64,000 bases of DNA from Rhodohalobacter sp. 614A (GCF_021462415.1 NZ_JAKEDS010000001.1:1212273-1276272); one strand, 5' to 3'. Counted from the stretch's first letter, positions 45,370 to 54,316 are shown. The notes: generated from the sequence alone by a model not told the origin. Numbers and translations are program-made.

Positions 45370-46332
45370 ATGAAATACGAAGTAATACTTTACTATAATT
45401 TTAGTCCGATTGCTGATCCCGAAATATTTTGTGGAGATCATAAAAAAGAATTAAAGAGACTTGGTCTGAAAGGGCGCGTATATATCGGCAAAGAGGGAAT
45501 TAACGGAACTCTTGGCGGAACTCCCGAGCAAATTGAAAATTACCGGCAATATTTGCGGAAGATCGAGGGATTCGAGAATACCGAATTTAAAACCGACCAA
45601 CATGATGAGATTCCTTTCGCAAAACTGATTTGTAAAGTTCGCGATGAATTGGTGGCCATTCACATGGATGGTCTGAATCCTCAGAATGGAGGAAATTACC
45701 TTGAGCCGGAAGAGTGGCGAAACGTAATGGAAAACGAAGACGATTTTGTAATAATTGACGTTCGGAATAATTACGAATCAAAAGTAGGTCATTTTGAAGG
45801 GGCTATGACCCCGGATGTGGACAATTTTTATGATTTCCCGCAATGGCTGGATGAAGCCGAAAAAAAGATCCCCAAAGACAAGAAAGTATTGATGTACTGC
45901 ACGGGCGGAATTCGTTGCGAAAAATTCTCTGTTTTGATGAAGCAGAAAGGCTGGGATGATGTCAATCAGCTTCACGGCGGAATTCTGCGGTATGCCAAAG
46001 AAGAGGGTGGCGAACATTTTAAAGGCAAATGTTTTGTGTTTGATGACCGGTTAGTCGTTCCGGTGAACAAAGGAGATTTGCAACCCATTGCCCGTTGCGA
46101 AATTACCGGCAAGCCTGCTGACAGCTATATCAACTGCGCCAATATGGAATGCAATAAGTTGTTTGTATGCTCGGAAGAGGGCGCCAAAATCATGGATGGC
46201 TGTTGTAGCGAAGAGTGCAAACAAAGTGAATACAAACGTCCCTTTGATGCAGAAAATGCCTTCCGTCCATTCCGCAAATGGTATAATTATTTTGATGATG
46301 AGTTTAAAGAGCGGGAATTGCAGAAGGAGTAG
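45370..46332 (+). CDS. trhO: tRNA uridine(34) hydroxylase TrhO (rhodanese domain)
   Basis: The 320-residue protein has an N-terminal ferredoxin-like acylphosphatase-type domain (KGRVYIGKEGINGTLGG) and a central rhodanese domain (about 112-215) with the active cysteine in MYCTGGIRCEKFS (Cys177; Cys183 nearby). A Cys-rich C-terminal part (C.NMECNKLFVCSEEGAKIMDGCCSEEC) may bind metal. TrhO (YceA) uses oxygen to make 5-hydroxyuridine at the wobble position of certain tRNAs. Length and layout fit. It is divergent from the metalloprotease gene and starts at an ATG. Confidence 0.93.
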   Translation: MKYEVILYYNFSPIADPEIFCGDHKKELKRLGLKGRVYIGKEGINGTLGGTPEQIENYRQYLRKIEGFENTEFKTDQHDEIPFAKLICKVRDELVAIHMDGLNPQNGGNYLEPEEWRNVMENEDDFVIIDVRNNYESKVGHFEGAMTPDVDNFYDFPQWLDEAEKKIPKDKKVLMYCTGGIRCEKFSVLMKQKGWDDVNQLHGGILRYAKEEGGEHFKGKCFVFDDRLVVPVNKGDLQPIARCEITGKPADSYINCANMECNKLFVCSEEGAKIMDGCCSEECKQSEYKRPFDAENAFRPFRKWYNYFDDEFKERELQKE

Positions 46333-46353
46333 TTTTTAATTGAATAAAAGTGG

Positions 46354-47013
46354 ATGAATGACAAAAAAGAGTATAGTTTTCCAGAGTTATCTCAAATAAA
46401 GAAAGAGTTAAGTTCGAATGTTTATGATTTGTTTTTTAGATGTTTTTTGACGGCTAAATTCGATTTTATCTACGATCAGTTTGAGATTGACTTGTTCTCC
46501 AAAAATCCTTTTAAGGATATTAGATTTAACTTTCCCTATAAAATTTCTATTGAAACTTTTAAAGAAGTCTTAGATGATTATTTAAGAATTAAAAAAAGAT
46601 TCCTCTTTCTAAAAATTTCAGATACTTATCCTATTCATTTAGTTCCACTTGAGAAACTCTCACCGCCACAAAAAACCTTTAAAAACAAAATAAGATCTAT
46701 CTATATTTATAATTCATTAGGTGGAGACGATTTTTACTATTGGTTAAGAGGAGCGAAGCCAGATTTTTATGAGAATAAAAAAGAAATATCTCAGTCAATT
46801 TTAAATGGTTTTAGGAATGCCAAACAAATATATAATAATTTGCTTGCTCAGAATTTTGAGTTCACTTACACAGGAGTTCTGACAAACCCTGTAAGTGATT
46901 TTTCAAAAAAGAATCACAATAAGAATTTTCATCTGAATGACATTTTAGAATTAAAGAATTATTCTCTTGAGCCAGTAATCTTTTTTGGAGGGGGGTTTGG
47001 GCGATCATTTTAG
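46354..47013 (+). CDS. AT-rich orphan protein of unknown function
   Basis: This 219-residue soluble protein is not recognised. It is rich in Phe, Tyr, Lys, Asn and Ile (for example FDFIYDQFEIDLF, KISIETFKEVLDDYLRIKK, NKNFHLNDILELKNY), and the coding DNA is visibly richer in A and T than trhO before it or mdh after it, which points to recent acquisition. No membrane segment, signal or catalytic motif stands out; the last residues GGGFGRSF are unusual. It begins 21 bases after the trhO stop codon on the same strand and may be transcribed with it. Confidence 0.65.
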   Translation: MNDKKEYSFPELSQIKKELSSNVYDLFFRCFLTAKFDFIYDQFEIDLFSKNPFKDIRFNFPYKISIETFKEVLDDYLRIKKRFLFLKISDTYPIHLVPLEKLSPPQKTFKNKIRSIYIYNSLGGDDFYYWLRGAKPDFYENKKEISQSILNGFRNAKQIYNNLLAQNFEFTYTGVLTNPVSDFSKKNHNKNFHLNDILELKNYSLEPVIFFGGGFGRSF

Positions 47014-47069
47014 CTTTGAAATGTATATACCTGAATAATCTTTAAATCGTTCAATCAATCTTTTCCATA

Positions 47070-47105
47070 ATAAAAAAAGCCTCAACCCGGAAACCGGATT
47101 GAGGC
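47070..47105 (-). terminator. Rho-independent terminator of mdh
   Basis: GCCTCAA and TTGAGGC (47079-47085, 47099-47105) enclose an inner CCGG-AAA-CCGG hairpin separated by a single C/A mismatch. On the minus strand seven T follow. It lies 47 bases beyond the mdh stop codon. Confidence 0.92.
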
Positions 47106-47151
47106 ATAAGTGCAAGTAGTGAAGAGCCTTATGTCTTCGTTTATTTGCGGT

Positions 47152-48111
47152 TTATTTATCTTCCATCAGTTTTTTGAATTCGTCCAAAGTGGAACGAACT
47201 GCTTTTTCTGATGAAGTTAAAAGATCCTGTTCTTCATCGTTTAAATCAACCTCAATGATTTCCTTGATTCCGCCATGTCCCAACTTCACAGGCACGCCAA
47301 GAAAGAGATCGTTGATTCCATACTCACCATTTAAACGCACAGCGCACGGAAATATTCGATTTTGATCGAGCATAATGGCTTCAACCATTTGTGCGGCTGC
47401 AGCTCCGGGAGCATACCAGGCTGATGTTCCCATCAGGCCGACAATTTCACCGCCGCCTTTTTTGGTGCGATCTACAATAGCATCGAGTTTCTCTTTATCA
47501 ATGAGTTGGGTAACGGGAATTCCGGCTACTGTGGTGTATCGGGGTAGCGGAACCATTGTATCACCATGGCCGCCCATGAGCAATGCCTGAATATCTTTCG
47601 GGGAGATGTCTAACTCCTGGGCAATGAATGCACGATATCGCGCCGTATCAAGAATACCTGCCATTCCCATCACTTTGGTAGAAGGCAGTCCGCTGGTTTC
47701 GTGTGCAACATAAGCCATCACATCAAGCGGATTGGATACCACAATGATAATGGTATCTGGTGAGTATTTAACCAACTCTTTGGTTACGCTTTCAACAATA
47801 TTGCTATTGATTTCCAACAGGTCGTCCCGGCTCATGCCGGGTTTTCTTGGAATACCGGCGGTAATCACACAGACGTCAGAATCTTTCGTGTCTTCATAAT
47901 CAACGGTTCCGGTTAACCGGGTATCAAAACCGGAAATGGGAGCAGTTTCCCACTGGTCGAGCGCTCGTCCCTTGGATGGATAGAAGGTTTTTTCTCCATC
48001 TTTTCTTTCGATATCAACCATTACAACTTCTTTCGCAAAATCGCGTTCGGCAATAGCAAATGCCACCGTTGAGCCTACATTTCCTCCGGCTCCTACAACA
48101 GTTACTTTCAT
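47152..48111 (-). CDS. mdh: Malate dehydrogenase (LDH-like type)
   Basis: The 319-residue NAD-dependent enzyme of the citric acid cycle interconverts malate and oxaloacetate. Visible motifs are the N-terminal Rossmann GAGGNVGSTVAF, the substrate-binding RKPGMSRDDLLEINS loop with the Arg pattern that distinguishes malate from lactate enzymes, VSNPLDVMAYV, GMAGILDTARYRAFIAQEL, and the catalytic GGHGDTMVP with its His. It is monocistronic, with a strong terminator and an ATG start. Confidence 0.96.
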   Translation of the reverse strand: MKVTVVGAGGNVGSTVAFAIAERDFAKEVVMVDIERKDGEKTFYPSKGRALDQWETAPISGFDTRLTGTVDYEDTKDSDVCVITAGIPRKPGMSRDDLLEINSNIVESVTKELVKYSPDTIIIVVSNPLDVMAYVAHETSGLPSTKVMGMAGILDTARYRAFIAQELDISPKDIQALLMGGHGDTMVPLPRYTTVAGIPVTQLIDKEKLDAIVDRTKKGGGEIVGLMGTSAWYAPGAAAAQMVEAIMLDQNRIFPCAVRLNGEYGINDLFLGVPVKLGHGGIKEIIEVDLNDEEQDLLTSSEKAVRSTLDEFKKLMEDK

Positions 48112-48210
48112 GATTTTATTTCTGATTTAATGAGTGTTTCTATTAAAAATAGTTGGAATCCAAAAATTACAGAATCTCTGTGTTTGTTGAATGAATTCCG
48201 GATTTATGGG

Positions 48211-49080
48211 TTAGTCTTTTCGTTTGTCGTATCCCCACATCAATTTATTTCGCAGTGTTTCAAAATAGTTTTGATCGGGCAATTGTATAAGGTCTACTGA
48301 AAAATCGCTCTGAATAATTTCGATGTCAAGTTTGCTGTTGTGCGGCTGAACAATTCCATCATAAGAAAAAAGAATGTGGTCGAAAGGACCCAAACTTCGC
48401 ACGGTCAGCGGACGGATGCTTGGCAGCACAAGCGGGCGTGTAGTTAACGTATGCGGGTTGATGGGGGTCACCACCATTACCGGTGTGTTTGGCTGAATAA
48501 TGGGCCCGCCGGCAGAAAGATTATACGCCGTTGATCCGGTAGGAGAAGAGATGATCAATCCATCTGCCCAATACCGGTTGATGAGTGAGCCATCATATTC
48601 AACTTCAAGCGTAATCATGGAAGATGTATCCTTTCTCGAAAAGAGAAATTCATTCAGCGCATAATACCGGCTTTCATCTTCTGTGGTGGCCATGAGCATC
48701 TGGCGTTTGTCGAGGAGATATTTTCCATCCACCACGCTTTGCAGCGCATCTTCAATTTGTGAAGGTTGAATATTGGCCATAAAGCCAAGTTTGCCGGTGT
48801 TGATTCCCAACAGCGGTTTATCAATTTCTTTTACCAAATGAGCGGTATGCAACATCGTGCCATCGCCACCCATAGCAATAATGATGTCGGCGTCTTTTAC
48901 CGCTTCCGCTTCATCGGGGGTGATGGAGATAGTTTTACCAACTACAATTTCCGGGAAATGTTGTTTTAGCTTTTGGCTGGCAAAGACTTGAATGTCATTG
49001 GCACGGCACCATTTGATCACTCTTTCGAGCGGATCCTGGATGGAATACTTTTCAGGATTTGCTATGATGCAAAAAGTCAT
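48211..49080 (-). CDS. nadK: NAD kinase
   Basis: The 289-residue cytoplasmic enzyme phosphorylates NAD to NADP. Motifs are GGDGT (71-75, catalytic), GINTGKLGFMANI, the substrate region YWADGLIISSPTGSTAYNLSAGGPII, and VVTPINPHTL. Length is typical. It is the last gene of a three-gene minus-strand operon: its ATG overlaps the stop codon of the preceding solute-binding-protein gene as ATGA, and that gene directly abuts ddl. Confidence 0.95.
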   Translation of the reverse strand: MTFCIIANPEKYSIQDPLERVIKWCRANDIQVFASQKLKQHFPEIVVGKTISITPDEAEAVKDADIIIAMGGDGTMLHTAHLVKEIDKPLLGINTGKLGFMANIQPSQIEDALQSVVDGKYLLDKRQMLMATTEDESRYYALNEFLFSRKDTSSMITLEVEYDGSLINRYWADGLIISSPTGSTAYNLSAGGPIIQPNTPVMVVTPINPHTLTTRPLVLPSIRPLTVRSLGPFDHILFSYDGIVQPHNSKLDIEIIQSDFSVDLIQLPDQNYFETLRNKLMWGYDKRKD

Positions 49081-50567
49081 TGCACGGTTGATTGAGAATT
49101 TTGAACCTCGATTTCATCAATATGCAGAAGCCAGGGCACGGTGGTAGATTCAATTCCGGTAACATAATCCTGGTAGAGGCCAAGGATTTTTGTGTCCACC
49201 CGTAAGAAATAAGAGTCGTCTAACGGCTCCAGCATTTCATTCCACGAACTGCTGTTTTCAGAATAAATAGACGTTTGGTTGGTTGGAACACGAATATCAA
49301 AAAGAACAAGGGATGATTGTGGAATAAAGATAATGTTGTGAAGCTCCGTGAGTAGTTGCCGGGCGTACGAATCTTCCGTAAATGTTGTGTAATACTGTTC
49401 CTGCGGTTCAGCTTCTTCGATAATTTCAAAATCATCTACATTCAGTGTCACCGCACCGCGTATTCCAAAATCTTCATCTGTTAAATAGGCCAGCCTGTTG
49501 ATGAGCCAATCCTGGTTGACCGTAGCCCGTTCGTTAAGATAAAATGCAACAACTCGATTTGCATTATTTTCTGCAAGGCTAAAGTAACTTTCCTGGTTTC
49601 CTTCGTAAGCTGCTTGCAGTTCGCCATCGTCATCTAAAACCTGTTCAGAAATTGCCGGACCGATTTCAGGAATCCAGTCAATTTGACCGGCGGTAAACTG
49701 TTCAAAAAGTTGTGTCTCATCCGCAAAATGAACCAGGTTAATTCTGTTTATGAGAGTAAGCTCAGGCTCTCCATTGGTTCTCCGTTCATCCCTTGAAAGG
49801 ACAATCTGGCCATTATTTTGCACACGATTTAGAAAATACGGTCCGGTGCCGACGGGATTATTTACCAACGGCCGATTGCTGTTATTGATGGCTTCCTGCG
49901 GATAAACAAAGAGATAAGGTGATGCGAGCTTTTTCAGAAAATCCGGATCTTTTTCTGTAAGGATGATCGCGACGGTCTGCCGGTTCAGAACCTGAATGCC
50001 ACCGACGCCATCCAACACGCGTTTACCTGCATCATAAACAGACCGTTGTTCCAGGAAGAAATTCTCATATCCGTTGATACCCATTAACAACTGTGCGGCA
50101 TTTCCCGGGACGTTATTTTTTGCCGTTCGTTCAAAAGCCTGTTTTACATCAGACGCCAACACTCTTCTCCCAACACCAGCGGTAAAAACAGAACTGTTGT
50201 GAAAGTATTTATTCTCATCCAGGGTAAAAACATACTGCAGGCTGTCGTCAGAAATTTCTACTTCACTGGCAATTGCCGGAACTGGATTTCCCTGCCGGTC
50301 CAGCGTATATAATCCCTCATAAATCAAAGACAAGGTTCGCTGAGTGCTGAGATTTTCTGCAAAAAGCGGATCAAAATTAGAAACAGAGTCGATCAGGCCA
50401 ATTGTAATTTCTGTGAATTGTTCATCGACTGAATCCGGTTGAGGGGTTTGCTCGGTAGCAGGCGTTTCTTCAACTACAACGACGGTACTTTTGGAACTGC
50501 TGCAAGCATAGACTACTGTCATCAACGACAGCAAAAGGGCGAGGTTTCTTACATGTTTGATGTTCAT
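49077..50567 (-). CDS. Orphan family 5 solute-binding lipoprotein (peptide/nickel type)
   Basis: The 496-residue protein has a lipobox YAC (Cys22) and a family 5 extracellular solute-binding fold: ITIGLIDSVSNFDPLFAENLSTQRTLSLIYEGLYT at the start, ASDVKQAFERT, NPVGTGPYFLNRV, and INLVHFADETQLFEQFTAGQIDWIP. These proteins bind oligopeptides, Ni or glycans for ABC importers, but no permease or ATPase gene is near. The gene has no base between it and ddl upstream and overlaps nadK by 4 bases, so all three are surely co-transcribed. A cell-wall peptide is a plausible ligand given ddl; this is inference. Confidence 0.88.
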   Translation of the reverse strand: MNIKHVRNLALLLSLMTVVYACSSSKSTVVVVEETPATEQTPQPDSVDEQFTEITIGLIDSVSNFDPLFAENLSTQRTLSLIYEGLYTLDRQGNPVPAIASEVEISDDSLQYVFTLDENKYFHNSSVFTAGVGRRVLASDVKQAFERTAKNNVPGNAAQLLMGINGYENFFLEQRSVYDAGKRVLDGVGGIQVLNRQTVAIILTEKDPDFLKKLASPYLFVYPQEAINNSNRPLVNNPVGTGPYFLNRVQNNGQIVLSRDERRTNGEPELTLINRINLVHFADETQLFEQFTAGQIDWIPEIGPAISEQVLDDDGELQAAYEGNQESYFSLAENNANRVVAFYLNERATVNQDWLINRLAYLTDEDFGIRGAVTLNVDDFEIIEEAEPQEQYYTTFTEDSYARQLLTELHNIIFIPQSSLVLFDIRVPTNQTSIYSENSSSWNEMLEPLDDSYFLRVDTKILGLYQDYVTGIESTTVPWLLHIDEIEVQNSQSTVQ

Positions 50568-51752
50568 CTATTTTTTGCTTTTTAGTCCTTTGATACCTTT
50601 AACAGCTTTCTGGCTTAATAAGTTTGTATCGTAACTTTGAATACGTCTTGCCTTTTGGTTCTGATCTTCCACGGCAATGTCGATAAGTTCTAACAACAAA
50701 TCCGTAAATGAAATACCAGATTCTTTCCATAAATAAAACGAAAATGAGCCGGGTATGGTGTTGATTTCATTGAAGTAAAATTGGTGTGTCTCTTCATTCA
50801 CAAGAAAATCAAGCCGGGCCAGTCCGCTGCAAGAAAGCAGTTTAAAAACTTTGACAGAGGTTTCTTGTATCGCCTTTGTGAGTTCATCCGGAATTTTGGC
50901 GGGAATTTCCCGGTCGGCCGAAGCCATGCCCTTTGCTTCAGCGTCATTCAAATATTTATCCTGGAAAGAGAGAAGTTCTTCTTTGCCAATCGGACGCTCA
51001 CAAACGCTGGTTCTTTGAGCCCGGGAGGACCCTAATACCGAGCAATTAATTTCCATTAGGGGTGTGATCACCGTTTCAACAAGCAAGTGGTCATCATATT
51101 TAAAAGCGGCTTCTACAGCACGAATCAATGATTCCTGATTCATCACAACCTCAACCCCGATACTGCTTCCCAGGTGAACAGGTTTTACAATGACCGGGTA
51201 TTCAAGCGATTCAATTTTGGTTATCAGGGTTGATTGATGATCTACCCAGTCTGGTTCAAAGAAGTCCACACTTTCAGCAACCGGGATTTCATTGGCACGG
51301 CAGATGGTTTTTGCCATCACTTTGTCCATACCGATAGCAGAACCCATAACGCCGCTTCCGGTACATGGGATGTTAAACATTTCACAAGCGCCCTGGAATG
51401 CGCCATTTTCTCCTTTGGATCCGTGGAATCCATCAATCACGGCGAAAATAGGGGTGGTTTTAGGTTTTGAGAAAAATCCGGTTTTTTGCTCAAGAAGAAC
51501 CGGCTGACCAAATTCATTTTGGCCGAATGTACAGGGAGTACAACTGTCTTCGAGTTTTTTTAAATCTTCAAAATTTTTCAGATCGAGTAATGTTTCGCCC
51601 GTCAGCCACCGGCCGTTTTTTGTAAGGTAAAGAGGGGTGATGGAATAGTTCGATTCCTGCAATGCTGCAATGGCTTGATGTGATGTAATGACAGAAACCT
51701 CATGCTCTGGAGACGCACCTCCAAATGCCACTAAAATTGTTTTTTGATCCAT
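50568..51752 (-). CDS. ddl: D-alanine--D-alanine ligase
   Basis: The 394-residue ATP-grasp enzyme makes the D-Ala-D-Ala dipeptide for peptidoglycan in the cytoplasm. Motifs are FGGASPEHEVSVITSHQA near the N-terminus, IDGFHGSKGENGAFQGACEM, YPVIVKPVHLGSSIGVEVV (ATP-grasp), the GLARLDFLVNE metal site and FNEINTIPGSFSFYLW. It is somewhat longer than E. coli Ddl (about 306-364 residues), with the extra residues between the substrate domains. It is first in the ddl - solute-binding protein - nadK operon and starts at an ATG. Confidence 0.95.
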   Translation of the reverse strand: MDQKTILVAFGGASPEHEVSVITSHQAIAALQESNYSITPLYLTKNGRWLTGETLLDLKNFEDLKKLEDSCTPCTFGQNEFGQPVLLEQKTGFFSKPKTTPIFAVIDGFHGSKGENGAFQGACEMFNIPCTGSGVMGSAIGMDKVMAKTICRANEIPVAESVDFFEPDWVDHQSTLITKIESLEYPVIVKPVHLGSSIGVEVVMNQESLIRAVEAAFKYDDHLLVETVITPLMEINCSVLGSSRAQRTSVCERPIGKEELLSFQDKYLNDAEAKGMASADREIPAKIPDELTKAIQETSVKVFKLLSCSGLARLDFLVNEETHQFYFNEINTIPGSFSFYLWKESGISFTDLLLELIDIAVEDQNQKARRIQSYDTNLLSQKAVKGIKGLKSKK

Positions 51753-51810
51753 AAAGAAAAAAGCTTGTATAACTATTTATGATACGAAGTTAGCCCGTCA
51801 ATTGACAACG

Positions 51811-51946
51811 GCAGTAGATAGTTTTAGGTAGATGGTTATAAGTGGTTTGTAGTTAGTTGCCGGTTGTTTGTTGCAGTTGAAGAAGCCGTGAGAAGACTAA
51901 ATCTTAGTTTAATTCTATCTACTTAAAACCATCGACTATTTACTGC
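51811..51946. repeat. Inverted intergenic repeat flanking the DmpA-gene end
   Basis: Arms beginning GCAGTAGATAGTTTTAGGTA (51811-51830) and, inverted, GCAGTAAATAGTCGATGGTT (51946-51927) share GCAGTA.ATAG, GATGGTT and TAGATAG words. The stop codon of the DmpA-type peptidase (51942-51940) lies within the right arm. Similar words recur at 53093-53117 and 53225-53245. Confidence 0.6.
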
Positions 51947-53088
51947 TTCTCCACAGCGTTATACTTTTTCAGAATTTCCATCACTTCGTCAACCGGAAGA
52001 GCTTCTTGTGTGTGGCCATTCCAGCCGGTTATTGTTTCGGCTGCAAAGAGAGAGTTCAGAATGGCTTCTTCTGTTGCTTCTACTGCGGCGAGAAAAAGGG
52101 GAGTCATGGCATCATTTTTTAATTCGGTAATAGAATTTGTGGATTCTCCATTCTGATGAATTCGAACATCTTCGCTGGTTGAAAACGCAATCACATAATC
52201 GCCGCTGCCGTTGGAAGCAAATCCGCCGACTCTCGCTACTCCAAGAAATGCGCGTTTCGCCAGACGCTCAAGATTGCGGGATGTGATGGGCGCATCCGTC
52301 GCAACGATGATCATAATGGAGCCATCCACATCATAAGGCACTTCATTTGCCATGTAATGATTGTTCAGCTCTTTACCGACCGGCGCTCCGTTGATTGTAA
52401 GAATTCCGCCAAAATTGGATTGCACCAAAACGCCAACCGTATATCCGCCTTTATCGCGGGGCAGAACTCTTGATGATGTGCCAATTCCTCCCTTAAATCC
52501 CAGAGCTCTTGTTCCGGTTCCCGCACCAACATTTCCTTCATTCACAGAGCCACTTTTGGCGTTTTCAATGGCGGCATACGCATCATCAATACCCACATTT
52601 CTTTCGCGGATGTTATTCAGCCAGCCGTCATTGGTTTCTCCCACAACCGGATTTACGGATCGCACATTTTCATTTTCAGGTTGATTGAGAACGTAGTCGG
52701 CCACACCGTTTGCCACCGTATGAATACTAAGAGTGTTGGTGAGAGCGATTGGCGTTTCAATTTCACCAAGTTCCCGAACTTGTGTAAATCCAAGTGCCTT
52801 TCCGAATCCGTTTCCTACAAATACTGCTGCCGGAACCCGTTCCCGAAAAATATTTCCATCATGTGGAAGAATGGCTGTCACACCTGTTCGTATATCATCA
52901 CCTTCAATAATGGTTTGATGGCCAACTTTCACACCGGCTACATCTGTGATGGCATTCCACTTACCCGGGGTCAGAATTCCGGTTTCAATACCGAGTTCGC
53001 GTGCTCTCTGTTGATTTTGTGTTTGGGCTGAAGCTGAAATTGTTAGAAAGATCAGAATCAGAAATGTGGAAAAATGTTGATGCTTCAT
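51940..53088 (-). CDS. P1-family (DmpA-like) aminopeptidase, exported
   Basis: The 382-residue protein has a signal peptide (about 1-21, ending ASAQ). It belongs to the DmpA/BapA group of self-cleaving N-terminal nucleophile peptidases: NAITDVAGVKVGHQTI at the start, NVGAGTGTRALGFKGGIGTSSR before the maturation site, and IMIIVATDAPITSRNLERLAKRAFLGVARVGG. Members cleave D-amino-acid amides, beta-peptides or L-peptides. Being exported next to ddl it could act on cell-wall-derived peptides, but no direct evidence shows this. Its stop codon falls inside an intergenic repeat. Confidence 0.9.
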   Translation of the reverse strand: MKHQHFSTFLILIFLTISASAQTQNQQRARELGIETGILTPGKWNAITDVAGVKVGHQTIIEGDDIRTGVTAILPHDGNIFRERVPAAVFVGNGFGKALGFTQVRELGEIETPIALTNTLSIHTVANGVADYVLNQPENENVRSVNPVVGETNDGWLNNIRERNVGIDDAYAAIENAKSGSVNEGNVGAGTGTRALGFKGGIGTSSRVLPRDKGGYTVGVLVQSNFGGILTINGAPVGKELNNHYMANEVPYDVDGSIMIIVATDAPITSRNLERLAKRAFLGVARVGGFASNGSGDYVIAFSTSEDVRIHQNGESTNSITELKNDAMTPLFLAAVEATEEAILNSLFAAETITGWNGHTQEALPVDEVMEILKKYNAVEKQ

Positions 53089-53092
53089 TCTT

Positions 53093-53245
53093 TAAGTAGA
53101 TGGTTTTAGGTAGATAGAAAGGAACTGTAATTGTGTATAATATTCAACAACGCACTCCACACTCCCCCATCCTCAATCCCAAATCATGCAAGTTTCTCGT
53201 TCGTACTTTTATGGACGAAAAACTCTCTACTTAAAACCATCTACC
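53093..53245. repeat. Inverted GTAGATGGTTTTAGGTAGAT-type repeat between DmpA and zinc-ribbon genes
   Basis: The left arm TAAGTAGATGGTTTTAGGTA (53093-53112) and the right arm CTACTTAAAACCATCTACC (53227-53245) are inverted copies. They are relatives of the arms at 51811-51946. The stop codon of the small zinc-ribbon gene (53243-53241) lies in the right arm. Confidence 0.65.
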
Positions 53246-53384
53246 GCTCATAATCACAACTCTCTCCCCGGCAGCACTCATCTACATTAATTCCACAAGA
53301 TGAACACTGGCCATGACCATGAACCCAAACAATCGGCGCATTACTTCCGCAATAGATACATCTTCGCTGATCGGAAGAACTCAT
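53241..53384 (-). CDS. 47-residue zinc-ribbon protein
   Basis: The start was chosen at the ATG at 53384 (MSSSDQRRCIYCG); the longer frame would overlap the end of the MBL gene. Seven cysteines are arranged as C9-x2-C12, C27-x2-C30 and the terminal C37, C38, C43. The first four form a standard two-knuckle zinc ribbon, around APIVWVHGHGQC. It could be a small RNA-, DNA- or protein-binding adaptor; no family is firmly recognised. It is downstream of the MBL hydrolase gene with a gap of 25 bases and is probably co-transcribed with it. Confidence 0.65.
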   Translation of the reverse strand: MSSSDQRRCIYCGSNAPIVWVHGHGQCSSCGINVDECCRGESCDYER

Positions 53385-53409
53385 TTTGCTGACTGAAGAA
53401 GCCGTGTTT

Positions 53410-54303
53410 TTATTCTGCTTCTGTAAGTTCACGATAGGCAACATCTACATTTGCTGAGAGGGAGAGAAAGTCACTCGGACTTACAAAATCAGGAAATTCT
53501 TCAAAAGACTGAATATTTGTGATTTCATCTTTGCTCTTTCCAGCAGTAATTCCTTTTCGGGTGTACTCCATCAGGTGAGAGAAGAAATCGCGTAAATGCA
53601 GAAGGTCTTCACTGCTTCCGGTGACACCGAATTCAGGATTGCCATGTCCAAATATGAAAAGGGTATCTGAATCTGCTTCATCGGCAACTTGTTCAAGAAG
53701 TGGAATCCAGTTGGCAATCATTGCGCCGCCGCCACGGTCGATGTAGGGATAAAGCCGGTTGAACACCAAGTCTCCCATATGGGCGATATTGGCATGTTCA
53801 AACCAGATTACGGAATCTCCTTTTGTATGGCCAGGACCGTAATATTTGGCGTGAATGGTTTCATTTCCTACAGAAAGGTCAAAATCTTCCTCAAAAGTTG
53901 TGTCGGGAACGGTGGGTTGATTCTCTTGACCTTCGGCCGCGATTCGTTGCAAATCCGGTACATTTGCATGGCCGATAATTCGGTATCCATTTTCTGCAAA
54001 GACCGGATTCCCACCGGTATGATCCCCATGATGATGCGTGTTAAACAACACTTTTTCAGGTCCGCCCCCATAACTTGAAATGCCGGAAACAAATTTTTCC
54101 GCAGGATCGGGATATTGGGAATCGATGGCAACAATGGCATCGTCCGTTGTGAGCCAGCCAATGGTCCCGCCCTGCATCGTGAAGATTCCAACGCCGTTTC
54201 TCAGTTCAGTAAACGGAGAATCCTTCGGAAATTTAAGTTTTGGCAGCAATGCCGATCCAGCCGATAGAAATGCAAGTTGTTTGAGAAAATCAGCGCGTTT
54301 CAT
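53410..54303 (-). CDS. MBL-fold metallo-hydrolase
   Basis: The 297-residue protein has the binuclear-zinc motif HHHGDH at 90-95, DAIVAIDSQYPDPAEKF before it, the third His in YYGPGHTKGDSVIWFEHANIAHMGD, and a later FIFGHGNPEFG. The N-terminal MKRADFLKQLAFLSAGSALLP looks like an export signal of the Tat-like type but lacks the twin arginine. Members include beta-lactamase-like and thiol-ester hydrolases; the substrate is not evident. It lies between groES-like and zinc-ribbon genes on the same strand, 13 bases beyond the groES-like stop codon, so these form one operon. It starts at an ATG. Confidence 0.87.
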   Translation of the reverse strand: MKRADFLKQLAFLSAGSALLPKLKFPKDSPFTELRNGVGIFTMQGGTIGWLTTDDAIVAIDSQYPDPAEKFVSGISSYGGGPEKVLFNTHHHGDHTGGNPVFAENGYRIIGHANVPDLQRIAAEGQENQPTVPDTTFEEDFDLSVGNETIHAKYYGPGHTKGDSVIWFEHANIAHMGDLVFNRLYPYIDRGGGAMIANWIPLLEQVADEADSDTLFIFGHGNPEFGVTGSSEDLLHLRDFFSHLMEYTRKGITAGKSKDEITNIQSFEEFPDFVSPSDFLSLSANVDVAYRELTEAE

Positions 54304-54316
54304 AAGATGTAGGTTT

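Noticed and set aside
53410-54303. Tat signal peptide on the MBL hydrolase
   Set aside because: The N-terminus resembles one but has KR...FLK without the twin arginine, so I treat export as uncertain.
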